A stretch of 43,971 nt of DNA, taken from the NCBI RefSeq assembly GCF_012912105.1, contig NZ_QMEA01000309.1:1-43971 (forward strand). Direction: 5' to 3'. Shown one piece after another: positions 22,183-30,732 of the stretch. Numbering within the stretch: the stretch's first letter is position 1; each line of letters opens with the position of its first letter. The DNA comes from Brasilonema sp. UFV-L1 (GTDB lineage Bacteria; Cyanobacteriota; Cyanobacteriia; Cyanobacteriales; Nostocaceae). The translations under genes and the position numbers were made by a program. Below the pieces are notes generated by a model, which saw nothing but the letters and a program-made list of their open reading frames with translations, was not told where the DNA came from and ran no database searches.

Positions 22183-22368
22183 GAGGGTATCATGACTCAG
22201 CCGACCATTCTTGCCCCAGAGGTTTTTCTGTTAACGAACATTTACACAAGCGCTCGGCTTTTCGCTGTTCACGGATTTTCACTCACTATTTAATGAAGTT
22301 ATTGCGTTGAGGTATTGCACCGTAAGCTTGATAATTGAAACACCAGTACTATAAACTCAAGCTAATTC

Positions 22369-23331
22369 ATGACCTCTGAACGCGAAAGAGCCGATAATGA
22401 TTCACCGTGGAAAGAAATCTTAGAAGCCTACTTTCCCCAAGCAATGGAATTCTTCTTTCCTCAAACTGCTGCATTAATTAATTGGGAACGTCCCCACCAA
22501 TTTCTTGATAAGGAATTTCAACAAATAGCCCGTAATGCCGAACAAGGAAGAAGATACGCAGACAAATTGGTCAAAGTTTGGCAAATTCAAGGAGAAGAAA
22601 TTTGGTTATTAATCCATGTCGAAATCCAGGCTAAACCGGAAGATGACTTTGCAGAAAGAATGTTTTCTTACAACCTACGAATTTTTGACAGATTTGCGAA
22701 ACCTGCCATTAGTTTAGCGATTTTGTGTGATACAGACCCGACATGGCGACCAAATCAATACAGTTATAATTATCCTGATAGTAGTCTGCATTTTAAATTT
22801 GGCATCGTCAAGCTTCTCGATTATCAAAACCGTTGGACGGAATTAGAGAAGAGCGATAATCCTTTTGCAACGGTTGTAATGGCACATCTGAAAACACAGC
22901 AGACTAGTAAAAAGCCAGCTGAACGCAAAACTTGGAAATTTAGCTTAATTCGCCGATTGTACGAACTAGGTTTAGCAGAAAAAGATATTCGTAACCTTTA
23001 CCGCTTTGTGGATTGGGTTATGATTTTACCAAAAGCATTAGAAGCAGAGTTTTGGCAAGATTTTAAGGAGTTTGAGCAGGAGCGTGCAATGAGCTATATT
23101 ACTACAGGCGAGCGTATTGGCTACGAGCGTGGAAAACTTGAAGTTGGACAGACTATAATTGTGCGGCTACTACAAAAACGGGTAGGAGAGTTACCTCAAG
23201 AGGTTAAAAAGCAAGTACAGGCTCTTTCACTGGAAGAGTTAGAAGCACTTGGCGAAGCTTTATTAGATTTTACAGCAATGGGTGACTTGCTAAATTGGTT
23301 ACAAGCACATCTCAATGAAACTAAAAATTAG
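22369..23331 (+). CDS. PD-(D/E)XK nuclease-like protein with DUF4351-type C-terminus
   Basis: A 320-aa protein. Residues 30-110 match the Rpn/DUF4351-type cyanobacterial family: FLDKEFQQIA, ADKLVKVW, then LIHVEIQAKPE, where the E-x-Q pattern replaces the usual E-x-K. The C-terminal 60 residues (LPQEVKKQVQALSLEELEAL, ALLDFTAMGDLLNWL) form the DUF4351 module. These genes are numerous and mobile in filamentous cyanobacteria and are thought to be nuclease-like selfish or recombination-promoting genes. It stands alone, divergent from the portal and convergent with the recombinase. It is probably a chromosomal insertion and not a phage function. Confidence 0.85.
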   Translation: MTSERERADNDSPWKEILEAYFPQAMEFFFPQTAALINWERPHQFLDKEFQQIARNAEQGRRYADKLVKVWQIQGEEIWLLIHVEIQAKPEDDFAERMFSYNLRIFDRFAKPAISLAILCDTDPTWRPNQYSYNYPDSSLHFKFGIVKLLDYQNRWTELEKSDNPFATVVMAHLKTQQTSKKPAERKTWKFSLIRRLYELGLAEKDIRNLYRFVDWVMILPKALEAEFWQDFKEFEQERAMSYITTGERIGYERGKLEVGQTIIVRLLQKRVGELPQEVKKQVQALSLEELEALGEALLDFTAMGDLLNWLQAHLNETKN

Positions 23332-23379
23332 CGTTTATTTTCGTTCCAGAAGCAAGTGGATTTCGTTCGATTTTTGATA

Positions 23380-24369
23380 TTAAGATTTCCGCTTTTTCCC
23401 AACACGAGCTGCTAATTTATTAGTTAACTCCAATTGGTATTGATTCTTGTTGTCTTCATAAACTAGAATCGTCCTGGGGTCAGCATGACGGCTCAAATGC
23501 TGCACCTTCCGGTAATCACCTTCTGCCAAATCAAGAGCATCGGTAATCCCCGAATGCCTAATCTTATGGGGAGTCATCCGCTTGGTTATCCCAGCCCGTT
23601 CGCAAGTCTTACGCACAATTGCATAGATACCATCCCCGGTGAGTTGGTGTCCATAATTGTGGAAGTCCAAAGCAATAAATAGGGGATGACTGGGTTTAAG
23701 ATTTGTCCTCATACCCAACCAATCAGATATCGCCTCCGCCACAAGAGGATTTAAATCAATCCTAGTTTCATCATTCCCCTTCCCCTTACCATAAACAGTT
23801 AACGTATTTTCGTGGTAATCAAAGTCCCCCACCGTTAACTTTGCCACCTCTCCTCGACGCAGGACATTAGACCAAAGCAGCAGAAATAAGGCATAATCCC
23901 GCTTCCCCTTAACGCAGGTAGTATCAATCACATCAAACACCTTATTGTACTCATCCACTCCCACGCCTCTGGTGTCGCGATACTTAGTCACTTTCAAAGA
24001 CTCGATGCGATCGCTATCAAAGTGATATCGACAGCGCTTGAGATTCCGCCCCACCTTAATTAAATACTTAATCGCAGCCAAATAACGGTTAATCGTTGCC
24101 GCCTTCCTACCTTCTGCCACCAAATGATTTTTAAACTTGAGAATTAACCCATTAGCCACCTGGTCGTCCAACGCCCAAAACTCCGAAATATCCCGCCCTG
24201 TGGGTTCCCTTTGTAAAAAATACTCAAAAAATACCCGTATATTGCCAGTATACCCCCGCTGGGTAGTCGTCGCCTTCTGCTGCAACTCCGCCAAAAAATC
24301 GTTGCTGGTTTGTAATTGACTGGCGATTTGAGTAATAGAAGTTTCAGTAGTTGTACTTACAATATCCAT
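23380..24369 (-). CDS. tyrosine recombinase/integrase
   Basis: A 329-aa protein with an N-terminal SAM-like core-binding domain (residues 25-115) and a catalytic domain carrying all expected residues: Arg171/172 (LRRGE), Lys in GKGKG (195-197), H268-K-I-R271, His295 and the nucleophile Tyr304 (ILVYED). Such enzymes integrate, excise or invert DNA between short sites. It lies 155 bases inside the right inverted repeat of the portal segment and reads away from it. It could be the prophage integrase, the integrase of a smaller island, or the enzyme that inverts this segment. Direct repeats in its own promoter region (24377-24407) are candidate binding sites. Which site it uses cannot be told from sequence. 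Confidence 0.92.
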   Translation of the reverse strand: MDIVSTTTETSITQIASQLQTSNDFLAELQQKATTTQRGYTGNIRVFFEYFLQREPTGRDISEFWALDDQVANGLILKFKNHLVAEGRKAATINRYLAAIKYLIKVGRNLKRCRYHFDSDRIESLKVTKYRDTRGVGVDEYNKVFDVIDTTCVKGKRDYALFLLLWSNVLRRGEVAKLTVGDFDYHENTLTVYGKGKGNDETRIDLNPLVAEAISDWLGMRTNLKPSHPLFIALDFHNYGHQLTGDGIYAIVRKTCERAGITKRMTPHKIRHSGITDALDLAEGDYRKVQHLSRHADPRTILVYEDNKNQYQLELTNKLAARVGKKRKS

Positions 24370-24375
24370 TTACAG

Positions 24376-24432
24376 ACGTTAACGACAATGCAGCTTTTCG
24401 TTAACGATTATCGCACTACACTACCGCATTGT
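24376..24432. repeat. candidate recombinase-binding repeats
   Basis: CGTTAACGA occurs at 24377-24385 and 24399-24407 (period 22) and is itself nearly palindromic. ACAATGC (24385-24391) and GCATTGT (24426-24432) form an inverted pair. All lie just upstream of the recombinase start, where an autoregulatory or attachment site is common. Confidence 0.45.
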
Positions 24433-24523
24433 AAATTTTAAGATCTACAACTACCGTGATTGCCCTAACACCATCCCTATCTAGAGTATGTGTTTTGTAG
24501 AAAATTATAAGGAGTCGGAAAAA

Positions 24524-24561
24524 TTTTTCTAAAAAAGTGTGTCGTAGTTGCAGCAGTCTTA
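24524..24561 (-). repeat. right inverted repeat of the 7.9 kb portal segment
   Basis: Reverse complement of the 16677-16714 repeat with 33 of 38 identities and no gaps. It lies 35 bases before the scaffold gene. Confidence 0.8.
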
Positions 24562-24596
24562 ATCTCACCATGATATCTTAGTGTTGCAAGTACCGA

Positions 24597-25259
24597 ATGA
24601 TAGATATGGAATATGCAGTTGCATTAGACAGGATCAAAGAGGGCTTGGGTGAGAAAGCTGCTGATGTGTTAGCGGCGATCGCTGATAAGGTAAGCACTCT
24701 TGAGAGTGATGTGAATCTCTGGAAGCGGAGGCATACGACCTTAGAAGGTCAGTTAAATGGACTGAAGGAACAAACAGACGGCAAAGAACCTTCATATGCG
24801 CTCACAACTTTAAAGAGTGAGAATGAGACGTTGAAAGAGAAAGTGACGACTTTGGAGAAAGAGTTGGGGGAGGCGATCGCCAAAGTTGAAGAGTATGAAA
24901 AAAATAATTTGTATGCAGATATTGCAAGTAAAGCAAAACTTAACAAAGATGCGCTAATCAATTTCATAAAGACTGGGATCTTACCTAACGACATCAAATT
25001 AGAAGGTGATACGGTAACAGTAGGAGGTAAGAAGATAGATGAGTACTTAGCGGAAGGAGGAAGAGAGTGGATCAAGAATGCTTTAATGACTGGATCTGAG
25101 TCTTACAACAACAAGTCAGAGACAGGACAAGGAAATAATAAACCACCAGTACCACAGGGAGGGACAAGTGGGAGCGGTTCACCAGAGGGAGATCCTATTG
25201 GTAGTGTGATTAAAAGTATGGGTTTTAAATTACCTGCAATAATCCAAGGGAATAAATAA
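24597..25259 (+). CDS. capsid scaffold protein
   Basis: A 220-aa protein, 35 bases after the right inverted repeat and directly before the decoration and capsid genes. Residues 20-105 are a long coiled coil (ESDVNLWKRRHTTLEGQL and similar heptads), followed by an INFIKTGI helix and a Gly/Pro/Ser-rich flexible linker (about 175-200). The C-terminus is short and hydrophobic (SVIKSMGFKLPAII). A coiled-coil rod with a C-terminal capsid-binding helix is the usual design of head scaffolds in siphoviruses and myoviruses, which guide capsid assembly and then leave or are cut. Start ATG 24597 or 24606; neither has a clear Shine-Dalgarno. Confidence 0.75.
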   Translation: MIDMEYAVALDRIKEGLGEKAADVLAAIADKVSTLESDVNLWKRRHTTLEGQLNGLKEQTDGKEPSYALTTLKSENETLKEKVTTLEKELGEAIAKVEEYEKNNLYADIASKAKLNKDALINFIKTGILPNDIKLEGDTVTVGGKKIDEYLAEGGREWIKNALMTGSESYNNKSETGQGNNKPPVPQGGTSGSGSPEGDPIGSVIKSMGFKLPAIIQGNK

Positions 25260-25261
25260 CT

Positions 25262-25699
25262 ATGGCTCCAAAAGTAGAATTTACACCATTACAAGGTTTA
25301 GCGCCTGAGTGGTTGGGAACTCCACTTATTCATGGAAAAGTCACGATTCCTGGGGGCGGAACACTTGACACAACAGGATTGACCCCGCAATCAGATGGGA
25401 GATTGTTTATCCCCAGTGGTACAGTTTGGGGAAGAACAGATGCAGACCAGATATCTGCTGCGCCTTGGAAGTTAGCAGCTGATACTCACACGTTTTTTAC
25501 CCTAAACTTGCATGATATTTGGGATGCCAGAAATAATGACAACACTTTGATAGATTTGTTGCAACCTCATGCAGGTAACGTTGTCTACTGGAATTACTTA
25601 CCAGGATGGGTTGCTGCTTCCCCGATAGGAATTACTCTTACAGCCGTCGTAAAGGCTGGGCTTGCAAAAAACTTTTATTTAACGAAGGCAAGACCGTAA
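25262..25699 (+). CDS. head decoration (capsid-stabilising) protein
   Basis: A 145-aa protein rich in Gly, Thr and beta strands, placed between scaffold and major capsid genes and separated from each by two or fewer bases. VTIPGGGTLD, RLFIPSGTVWGR and the C-terminal VVKAGLAKNFYL suggest a small beta-structured protein of the lambda gpD type, which trims or clamps the capsid lattice. The assignment rests mostly on position and size. It could also be another minor head protein. Confidence 0.6.
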   Translation: MAPKVEFTPLQGLAPEWLGTPLIHGKVTIPGGGTLDTTGLTPQSDGRLFIPSGTVWGRTDADQISAAPWKLAADTHTFFTLNLHDIWDARNNDNTLIDLLQPHAGNVVYWNYLPGWVAASPIGITLTAVVKAGLAKNFYLTKARP

Positions 25700-25700
25700 T

Positions 25701-26879
25701 ATGCCACCTACCGCAGATATAGGATCAATTGCTGCTTTTATTATATCGGTCTTTACTGATCCTTTCTTAAAGCAGATTGCAAGAAACCCCATATTACAAT
25801 TCGGAACCGAAACTCAACCTTTTATTCTTGCTCAGTATCTTCCAGTTGTTCAAAGAGATACAAATGAGATATATGAGGAAATTACCAAGATAGGAACGTT
25901 CATTGCGGACGATGGCGCTCCTTTGTCTCCTCCGCAGATGAAGCAGACGGGTCAAGGAATGGCATTTAGAGGAAGACTTGGGCACATTGATATTTCTGCT
26001 CAGATGGATGCTCAGGACTTGAGAACACTGGGTAGATTATTGAATCAAGGGCGCGAGCGCTCGCTAGCAATAGAATTTGTCACTCAATGGCTGATTCGTA
26101 CTATTCGATTAGCCATTGAACTTAAGGCAGAAAAGCAAAGAGCAGAAGCCTTGTGCAATGCCATTGTGACTGTAACTCCAATGGATGCGCCGTCTTACAC
26201 AATTACATTCCCGAACCCAGCAGGACATCGTATAACTGTTCCTTCAGGGACGACAGCAGCACCAACAGGATTTTACAGCCTAACCTTTGACCCAATCCAA
26301 AATACTCTTGTTCCTTTGCGAATATTGCTGCAAAACAAGGGTTATGAACCGATTGCAATTATTACATCTTCCAGAATTGCAGGTGCTTTACAAGTCAATC
26401 CGAATGTTGCTAGGTACGGTGCTGGACTGATTGCGCTACCGACTGCGACAGGTGATCTGACGTTTGAGAATAGACCACTATCAGCTAACGACGCGGTACT
26501 CAATGGCATCCTTCAGGCAAATGGATTGCCACCCATCATCAGATATGACCGATTCTATCCACTGCAAGGTGGTGGACAAGCGCGGTTATTCCCAGATGAT
26601 AAGCTTTTAATTATCGGGGCTTCTGGACGAGCACAACCTTTAGAAATTCCGGATGACCAAGGACGCATCGTACGCCGTGAGCTTATCAATAACACTTTAG
26701 GTTACTACGGTGAAGGAATCAGCTTAGGTGAAGTTGAACCAGGCTTAGTCATTACCGTCAAAGCAAGCGACCTCAAGCCACGCAGTGTGTATGCTGAAGG
26801 TTATAGAGAAGGGTTCCCAGTCTTCCTAGATCATGAGGCAGTGGCAGTTGTAACAGTTCCAGAATTGGTAGCAGCATAA
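25701..26879 (+). CDS. major capsid protein (HK97 fold, gpE-like)
   Basis: A 392-aa protein in the canonical place after scaffold and decoration genes. Features fitting lambda gpE-type capsid proteins are an N-terminal arm, a long spine helix around RSLAIEFVTQWLIRTIRLAI and ELKAEKQRAEAL, and a P-domain with GAGLIALPTATG, NRPLSANDAVL and IIRYDRFYPLQGG, ending in a beta strand (VVTVPELV). It would form the head shell. The length is typical. The frame is intact, the stop is followed by one base and a reverse dispersed palindrome. Confidence 0.85.
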   Translation: MPPTADIGSIAAFIISVFTDPFLKQIARNPILQFGTETQPFILAQYLPVVQRDTNEIYEEITKIGTFIADDGAPLSPPQMKQTGQGMAFRGRLGHIDISAQMDAQDLRTLGRLLNQGRERSLAIEFVTQWLIRTIRLAIELKAEKQRAEALCNAIVTVTPMDAPSYTITFPNPAGHRITVPSGTTAAPTGFYSLTFDPIQNTLVPLRILLQNKGYEPIAIITSSRIAGALQVNPNVARYGAGLIALPTATGDLTFENRPLSANDAVLNGILQANGLPPIIRYDRFYPLQGGGQARLFPDDKLLIIGASGRAQPLEIPDDQGRIVRRELINNTLGYYGEGISLGEVEPGLVITVKASDLKPRSVYAEGYREGFPVFLDHEAVAVVTVPELVAA

Positions 26880-26880
26880 C

Positions 26881-26906
26881 AAGAGTGTACTAATAATGAC
26901 AGTCTT
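26881..26906 (-). repeat. dispersed interrupted palindrome (reverse), after the capsid gene
   Basis: AAGAGTGT and ACAGTCTT separated by 10 bases; the half-sites are complementary except at one central position. It follows the capsid stop codon by one base. Confidence 0.6.
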
Positions 26907-26950
26907 AGTACCATACGGAAACGGGTATAAGCGATAACGGAGAATTTGTA

Positions 26951-27334
26951 ATGATTACGACAATAGAGGAGGCGATCGCTCAATTTATAAAAATTCCAGC
27001 AATAGCATCGTTCTGGAAGCAGTCTTTTACTGAAGATACGATAAATCTTTTGGAACTTACAAAAGGGAAAGTGATTTCTTCTGGGCAGGAGGTTTACCGG
27101 ATTTATGCAGCCGCAGCAATGATGCTAGAGCAGACACCTGACCTCTGGCTGATTAAAAGGCACGATAGGACAGAACTGAATCCACCACAAAACATCATAG
27201 ATGCTTTGTATCGTAGGCAAAATTTAGAAGATGAGCGTAATGGGGTATTTATTCCAGGTGATGGAGGAGAAGAAGGAGAGCATAGCTCTAGTAGTACTGG
27301 AGTCGTAAGTTACTTACCTCGTGTCATAGGATAA
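26951..27334 (+). CDS. probable head-tail connector protein
   Basis: A 127-aa protein with a CGGAG Shine-Dalgarno. The first 95 residues are helical (TIEEAIAQFIKIPAI, IYAAAAMMLEQTPD), the pattern of head-completion or connector proteins (gp6/gpFI type). The tail is acidic and Gly/Ser-rich. The position immediately after the capsid gene and before the neck genes supports a head-tail joining role; the family itself is not certain. Four bases separate it from the next gene. Confidence 0.55.
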   Translation: MITTIEEAIAQFIKIPAIASFWKQSFTEDTINLLELTKGKVISSGQEVYRIYAAAAMMLEQTPDLWLIKRHDRTELNPPQNIIDALYRRQNLEDERNGVFIPGDGGEEGEHSSSSTGVVSYLPRVIG

Positions 27335-27338
27335 CTAG

Positions 27339-27734
27339 ATGAGTATTTACAACTTGTCAATCTTTGAGAAGTCAACTTTAAGATTTACTCGACCAGACGG
27401 TGGGGAATGGGAGATAGTAGCAGTTCTTGATCCAGTGCAGTTTAGGCAGAATGAGACAATCAATTATGACCGTTCAGAATTCATCAGAATATATGAAGGT
27501 CATATTGTCTCAATAACTCCCCAGGATGTGCAGGGATTAGAAGAAGGGGTATTTGGTACAGGAGAAATACACGAAACAGGAGGGAAGGTAACATCTGGAC
27601 AGGTCAAACTACTTGACATCGTATCTTCCAGTCTACCGTTAGCAAATGGAGTGTTTGGGCAACGTATAGAAGTAGGTTATGTTCAAAGGATGGGTTACAT
27701 AGATGCAAATTCAAATATTAGTCAACAGTTCTGA
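27339..27734 (+). CDS. probable neck/head-closure protein
   Basis: A 131-aa, mostly beta-strand protein (STLRFTRPDGGEWEIVAVL). It overlaps the next gene by 32 bases in another frame, showing tight packing of the morphogenesis operon. No clear family motif is visible; position suggests a head-closure or adaptor role. Its C-terminus (DANSNISQQF) lies within the overlap. Confidence 0.5.
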   Translation: MSIYNLSIFEKSTLRFTRPDGGEWEIVAVLDPVQFRQNETINYDRSEFIRIYEGHIVSITPQDVQGLEEGVFGTGEIHETGGKVTSGQVKLLDIVSSSLPLANGVFGQRIEVGYVQRMGYIDANSNISQQF

Positions 27735-28128
27735 TCTTGAAGCAGCGAGCGCTCGTGGGCTATTAAGTGATTTGAGCGTACCATTGAGTAGATCAGGAGA
27801 CTATCAGCTTTCTGCAACTTTAAGAAACTTTGACAATGAAAGTGATCCTGACGGTAGACCGTGGGCAGATTTAGCACTTAGTACCTGGTTATACAAGAGA
27901 ACGAAATCCATATTGCAAGAAACAAGACGGATGATAAACGCAACTCAGATGAGTGTTGCGGGTAACGTTCTTAGAGTGTTCAATCTGACACCTTACGCAG
28001 GAATACATAACGATGGGACATCAAGAATTGCTCAAAGGAGATTTTTAGGCTTCTCCGACGAAGATTTAAGGGCAATTGTAGGTTTTTTTGAAGATTACCT
28101 ACAAAGCTTATTTATGAGGTTGAGGTGA
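27703..28128 (+). CDS. virion morphogenesis/tail completion protein (Mu gpG/P2 gpS-like)
   Basis: A 141-aa protein with helical N-terminus, central KRTKSILQETRRMI and the conserved HNDGTSRIAQRRFLGFSDED, followed by an amphipathic helix (IVGFFEDYLQ). The histidine-x-DG ... I..R.FLG pattern is the signature of the virion morphogenesis (tail completion S) family. These proteins cap or complete the tail so it can join the head. It overlaps the next gene by 4 bases (ATGA). Confidence 0.8.
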   Translation: MQIQILVNSSDLEAASARGLLSDLSVPLSRSGDYQLSATLRNFDNESDPDGRPWADLALSTWLYKRTKSILQETRRMINATQMSVAGNVLRVFNLTPYAGIHNDGTSRIAQRRFLGFSDEDLRAIVGFFEDYLQSLFMRLR

Positions 28129-28673
28129 TGCTAGGAACAAGAGAGATAAGTATTAACGTTGTTAATAAACTAAAGCCTGTTTCTGATGCCTTGACAGCAT
28201 ATGGTGTCAAGGTAAGATCATTACCTAAAAAACCTAGACAAAGAGGAACACAAGAGGCGGAGTACATAAGAGTATTAGCCCCTCAAGCAAAAGGAGTACA
28301 GCGCAATCAAGAAGGAGTGCAAGAAGCAAATATTTTGGTAGTTATTAGAGTTTCGCTAGGAAAACTTTTTGCAGAGGAAAGTGATGAAAAAGATGTTTTG
28401 GATTGGACGATAGACGCAATTATTAGTAATTTGCTTGGGTTTATCCCGTTCAGTGACAAAACTGTTTCTAGGCGATCGCTATGGTTTGAAGGATACGACC
28501 TTCTGCAACCAACTAACGGTACTTGGGAAGCTGAATTAAGATTCCAATGTACCAAACTGCTTGAGTATGAGGTAGAGACATTTGATGAAGATGACAGAGT
28601 AGAAAGCGTAGAACTTTACGCTTCAGAAACATTGTCAGAACTAGACGCCATTCTATTTGCTAAAGTACCATGA
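28125..28673 (+). CDS. probable tail terminator protein
   Basis: A 182-aa protein overlapping its neighbours on both sides by 4 bases. An alpha/beta layout, with N-terminal helix, strands around ILVVIRVSLGK and LRFQCTKLLEYEVE and a middle helix VLDWTIDAII, fits the gpU/Gp37-like fold of tail terminators, which form the hexameric ring at the head-proximal tail end. The gene directly precedes the sheath, the usual place. Family assignment is by layout, not a decisive motif. Confidence 0.6.
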   Translation: MMLGTREISINVVNKLKPVSDALTAYGVKVRSLPKKPRQRGTQEAEYIRVLAPQAKGVQRNQEGVQEANILVVIRVSLGKLFAEESDEKDVLDWTIDAIISNLLGFIPFSDKTVSRRSLWFEGYDLLQPTNGTWEAELRFQCTKLLEYEVETFDEDDRVESVELYASETLSELDAILFAKVP

Positions 28674-29920
28674 TACAAACTATACCCGGACTTTCTATTG
28701 TTGAAAGAGGCGAGCCAAGAGTTACAAGTACGCCCACAAGTATTAGTCGATTATGCTTGTTAACAAGTGCAATGCCAGCAGATGTTGCTAATTATAACAA
28801 GCTCATAGCGATCTCAGACCTAGCAGATTTTCAGCTTAAATACACTTCCAACGTTACAGATACAACGCTTGCTTCAGTTCGTCTGATTTTTCGCAATTAC
28901 CCTCAAGCAAGAGTATCTATCTTTGCTGGTCATGATACTGCGATTACAGCCCCAAATGACAAAGGACACTTGATATTTGGTGCAAAAGAGTTAGCGAAAA
29001 AAACCAACTTGGATTTGCATATTTTGGTTTGTCCAGAAGCACCAGATATAACCGTTCAAGCAGACAGGACAGCTTTATTTACAGAGTTAGAAAATGTTGC
29101 CTTGCGCTTAGGATGGATTCACTACTTCAATACAGCAAAAGGTGTAGACACAAAAGCTGAAGCTGAGACAGAAGCAGCTTTGTGCTCATCACCTTTTGGT
29201 AAGTCTTCTTTGTACTATGACTTTGGGATTGACTTGGAGGGCAAACAGGTTCCAAGTAGTGCGATCGCTTCAGTCATATCATTGTTGCGATTCCGTGACA
29301 ATGCTTACAATCCTCCTGCGGGTGTACGTTACCCTATCAAAGGTATTACTGACATGGTGGGATACATAGAACCCATTCAAGACTACGAGGACTTACTTAA
29401 TAAGGGAGTAAATACAATTCGAGATATTCCAAGTTACGGGTGGTGTGTTTGGGGGACAAGAACTCTTGCAAGTGACCCTAACTTCCAAAATATTAACACC
29501 GTTGTAGCGATGAATATTATCTCTAGACAATTGTTATTATCTTTACTACCTGAGTTGTTTGAGCCTTCAGACCCTAGAGGATATACAAGAGGGCAAGTTA
29601 TAAGATTGATTGTAGAAGTTTTAGACAGAGCTTATACAGATGGTGCGCTTTCAGGTGAGACACCTCAAGAATCCTATAGAATTGTTGAGCGAGAAGTACC
29701 AGTGACAGATAAAACAAATTCTGTGACAACCGGGGGAGATAATACCGATAAACCGCCAACATCAGGAGAAGATACAACTCAAACAACAACGCCAACCCCA
29801 ACTGTAAGGCGCAACCTCAGAAGAATCAAGATTAGCGCTTACTGCAAATTTGTTCAAGCTTTAGAAATGATAGAAATAGACCTGATTAATGTAGATGTTG
29901 TCCCAACAGGCGCAGTATAG
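28670..29920 (+). CDS. contractile tail sheath protein
   Basis: A 416-aa protein. PGLSIVERGEPR at the start, NYPQARVSIFAG, VSLLRFRDNAYNPPAGVRYP, GVNTIRDIPSYGWCVWGTRT and the following NTVVAMNIISRQL are all typical of the phage tail sheath family. The sheath wraps the tube and contracts on infection. A Thr/Gly/Pro-rich insertion near 352-385 (TTTPTPTVRR) separates the last strand that links sheath subunits. Its start overlaps the terminator gene by 4 bases. This protein shows the phage is a myovirus. Confidence 0.95.
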   Translation: MIQTIPGLSIVERGEPRVTSTPTSISRLCLLTSAMPADVANYNKLIAISDLADFQLKYTSNVTDTTLASVRLIFRNYPQARVSIFAGHDTAITAPNDKGHLIFGAKELAKKTNLDLHILVCPEAPDITVQADRTALFTELENVALRLGWIHYFNTAKGVDTKAEAETEAALCSSPFGKSSLYYDFGIDLEGKQVPSSAIASVISLLRFRDNAYNPPAGVRYPIKGITDMVGYIEPIQDYEDLLNKGVNTIRDIPSYGWCVWGTRTLASDPNFQNINTVVAMNIISRQLLLSLLPELFEPSDPRGYTRGQVIRLIVEVLDRAYTDGALSGETPQESYRIVEREVPVTDKTNSVTTGGDNTDKPPTSGEDTTQTTTPTPTVRRNLRRIKISAYCKFVQALEMIEIDLINVDVVPTGAV

Positions 29921-29937
29921 CAGGAGACGCTTGAGTT

Positions 29938-30393
29938 ATGGCTGACAAGTATGTAGCTGTTGCTAAATCTAAAGGCAAAGTTGAAATTCAAGGCTTGGTT
30001 TACGTTTTTTCAACAGGAAGCGCCATTATAGAAGCACCTGTTGTGGGTGACAAGTACTATGACCCCAATACTGACCGTATAACCTCGTTAATAGGTCAAA
30101 CTGAGTATGAAAACATTACTCTGACAGGGTTGATGAGTAAGCCTCAGTTTGTCAAACTCAGGGCTTTGTACGTTTCAGACAAAGCAAAAGATGGTACACT
30201 AACCGCAACTCATCAAATAGGTGATTTGGTCACACCCTTAACAGGTGTACGTTTGCTGCGCCTTGAATATGGTGATTTTGACAAGCTAAGTAATTCAGCA
30301 GCTGAGATTAAGCTTGAAATCTCATTCTCAGGTATTCCAGCATTGCAAAGTGTACAAGATGCTCAAACCGCAGACAATATAGTCACTGCATAA
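29938..30393 (+). CDS. tail tube protein
   Basis: A 151-aa protein, 17 bases after the sheath gene. It is beta-rich (KVEIQGLVYVFSTG, ITLTGLMSKPQFVKL, AEIKLEISFSGIP), as expected for the inner tube protein, which stacks in hexameric rings to form the DNA channel. Size and position directly behind the sheath gene are standard for contractile tails. A GGAG-like site precedes the ATG. Confidence 0.85.
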   Translation: MADKYVAVAKSKGKVEIQGLVYVFSTGSAIIEAPVVGDKYYDPNTDRITSLIGQTEYENITLTGLMSKPQFVKLRALYVSDKAKDGTLTATHQIGDLVTPLTGVRLLRLEYGDFDKLSNSAAEIKLEISFSGIPALQSVQDAQTADNIVTA

Positions 30394-30405
30394 GGAGTAA
30401 TATTT

Positions 30406-30732
30406 ATGCCATCAAATCAAACCGAAATTACTTATACTTACATCGAAGAAGAAGAAAAGCTCATCATTTATAACGTTCCTGATGGGGATGGCAACTATAT
30501 AGAAATACATATGAGGGCTTTGACTAGACGCGATCGCTCATTCTTGCGAGAAATCGAAAATGACCCCAACCAGTTAGAAAAGATACTTTCTAAAATCATC
30601 ACCAAATGGGGAGAACAAGAAAGTATTACATCTCTTGACTTGTTACAACCGAAACGCGATCGCGCAATTAAGATACTCAACAAGGCTTACGAAAAGTTCT
30701 TCAGTGACAACTTTCTCTTTACTGAACGTTGA
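30406..30732 (+). CDS. tail assembly chaperone, short form
   Basis: A 108-aa acidic protein (EEEEKLIIYNVPD, RRDRSFLREIENDPNQL) located after the tube gene, where tail assembly chaperones are normally encoded as a short product and a frameshifted longer product. Its frame ends in CGT TGA C at 30727-30733, and the +1 frame continues as convincing protein for another 57 codons (next entry). These chaperones bind the tape-measure protein during tail assembly and are not part of the virion. It has a good AAGGAG site. Confidence 0.7.
   Translation: MPSNQTEITYTYIEEEEKLIIYNVPDGDGNYIEIHMRALTRRDRSFLREIENDPNQLEKILSKIITKWGEQESITSLDLLQPKRDRAIKILNKAYEKFFSDNFLFTER

Noticed and set aside
16677-24561. Transposon defined by the 38-bp inverted repeats
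   Set aside because: The repeats share the dispersed phage palindrome, no transposase lies inside, no target duplication is visible, and the segment includes the phage portal gene.
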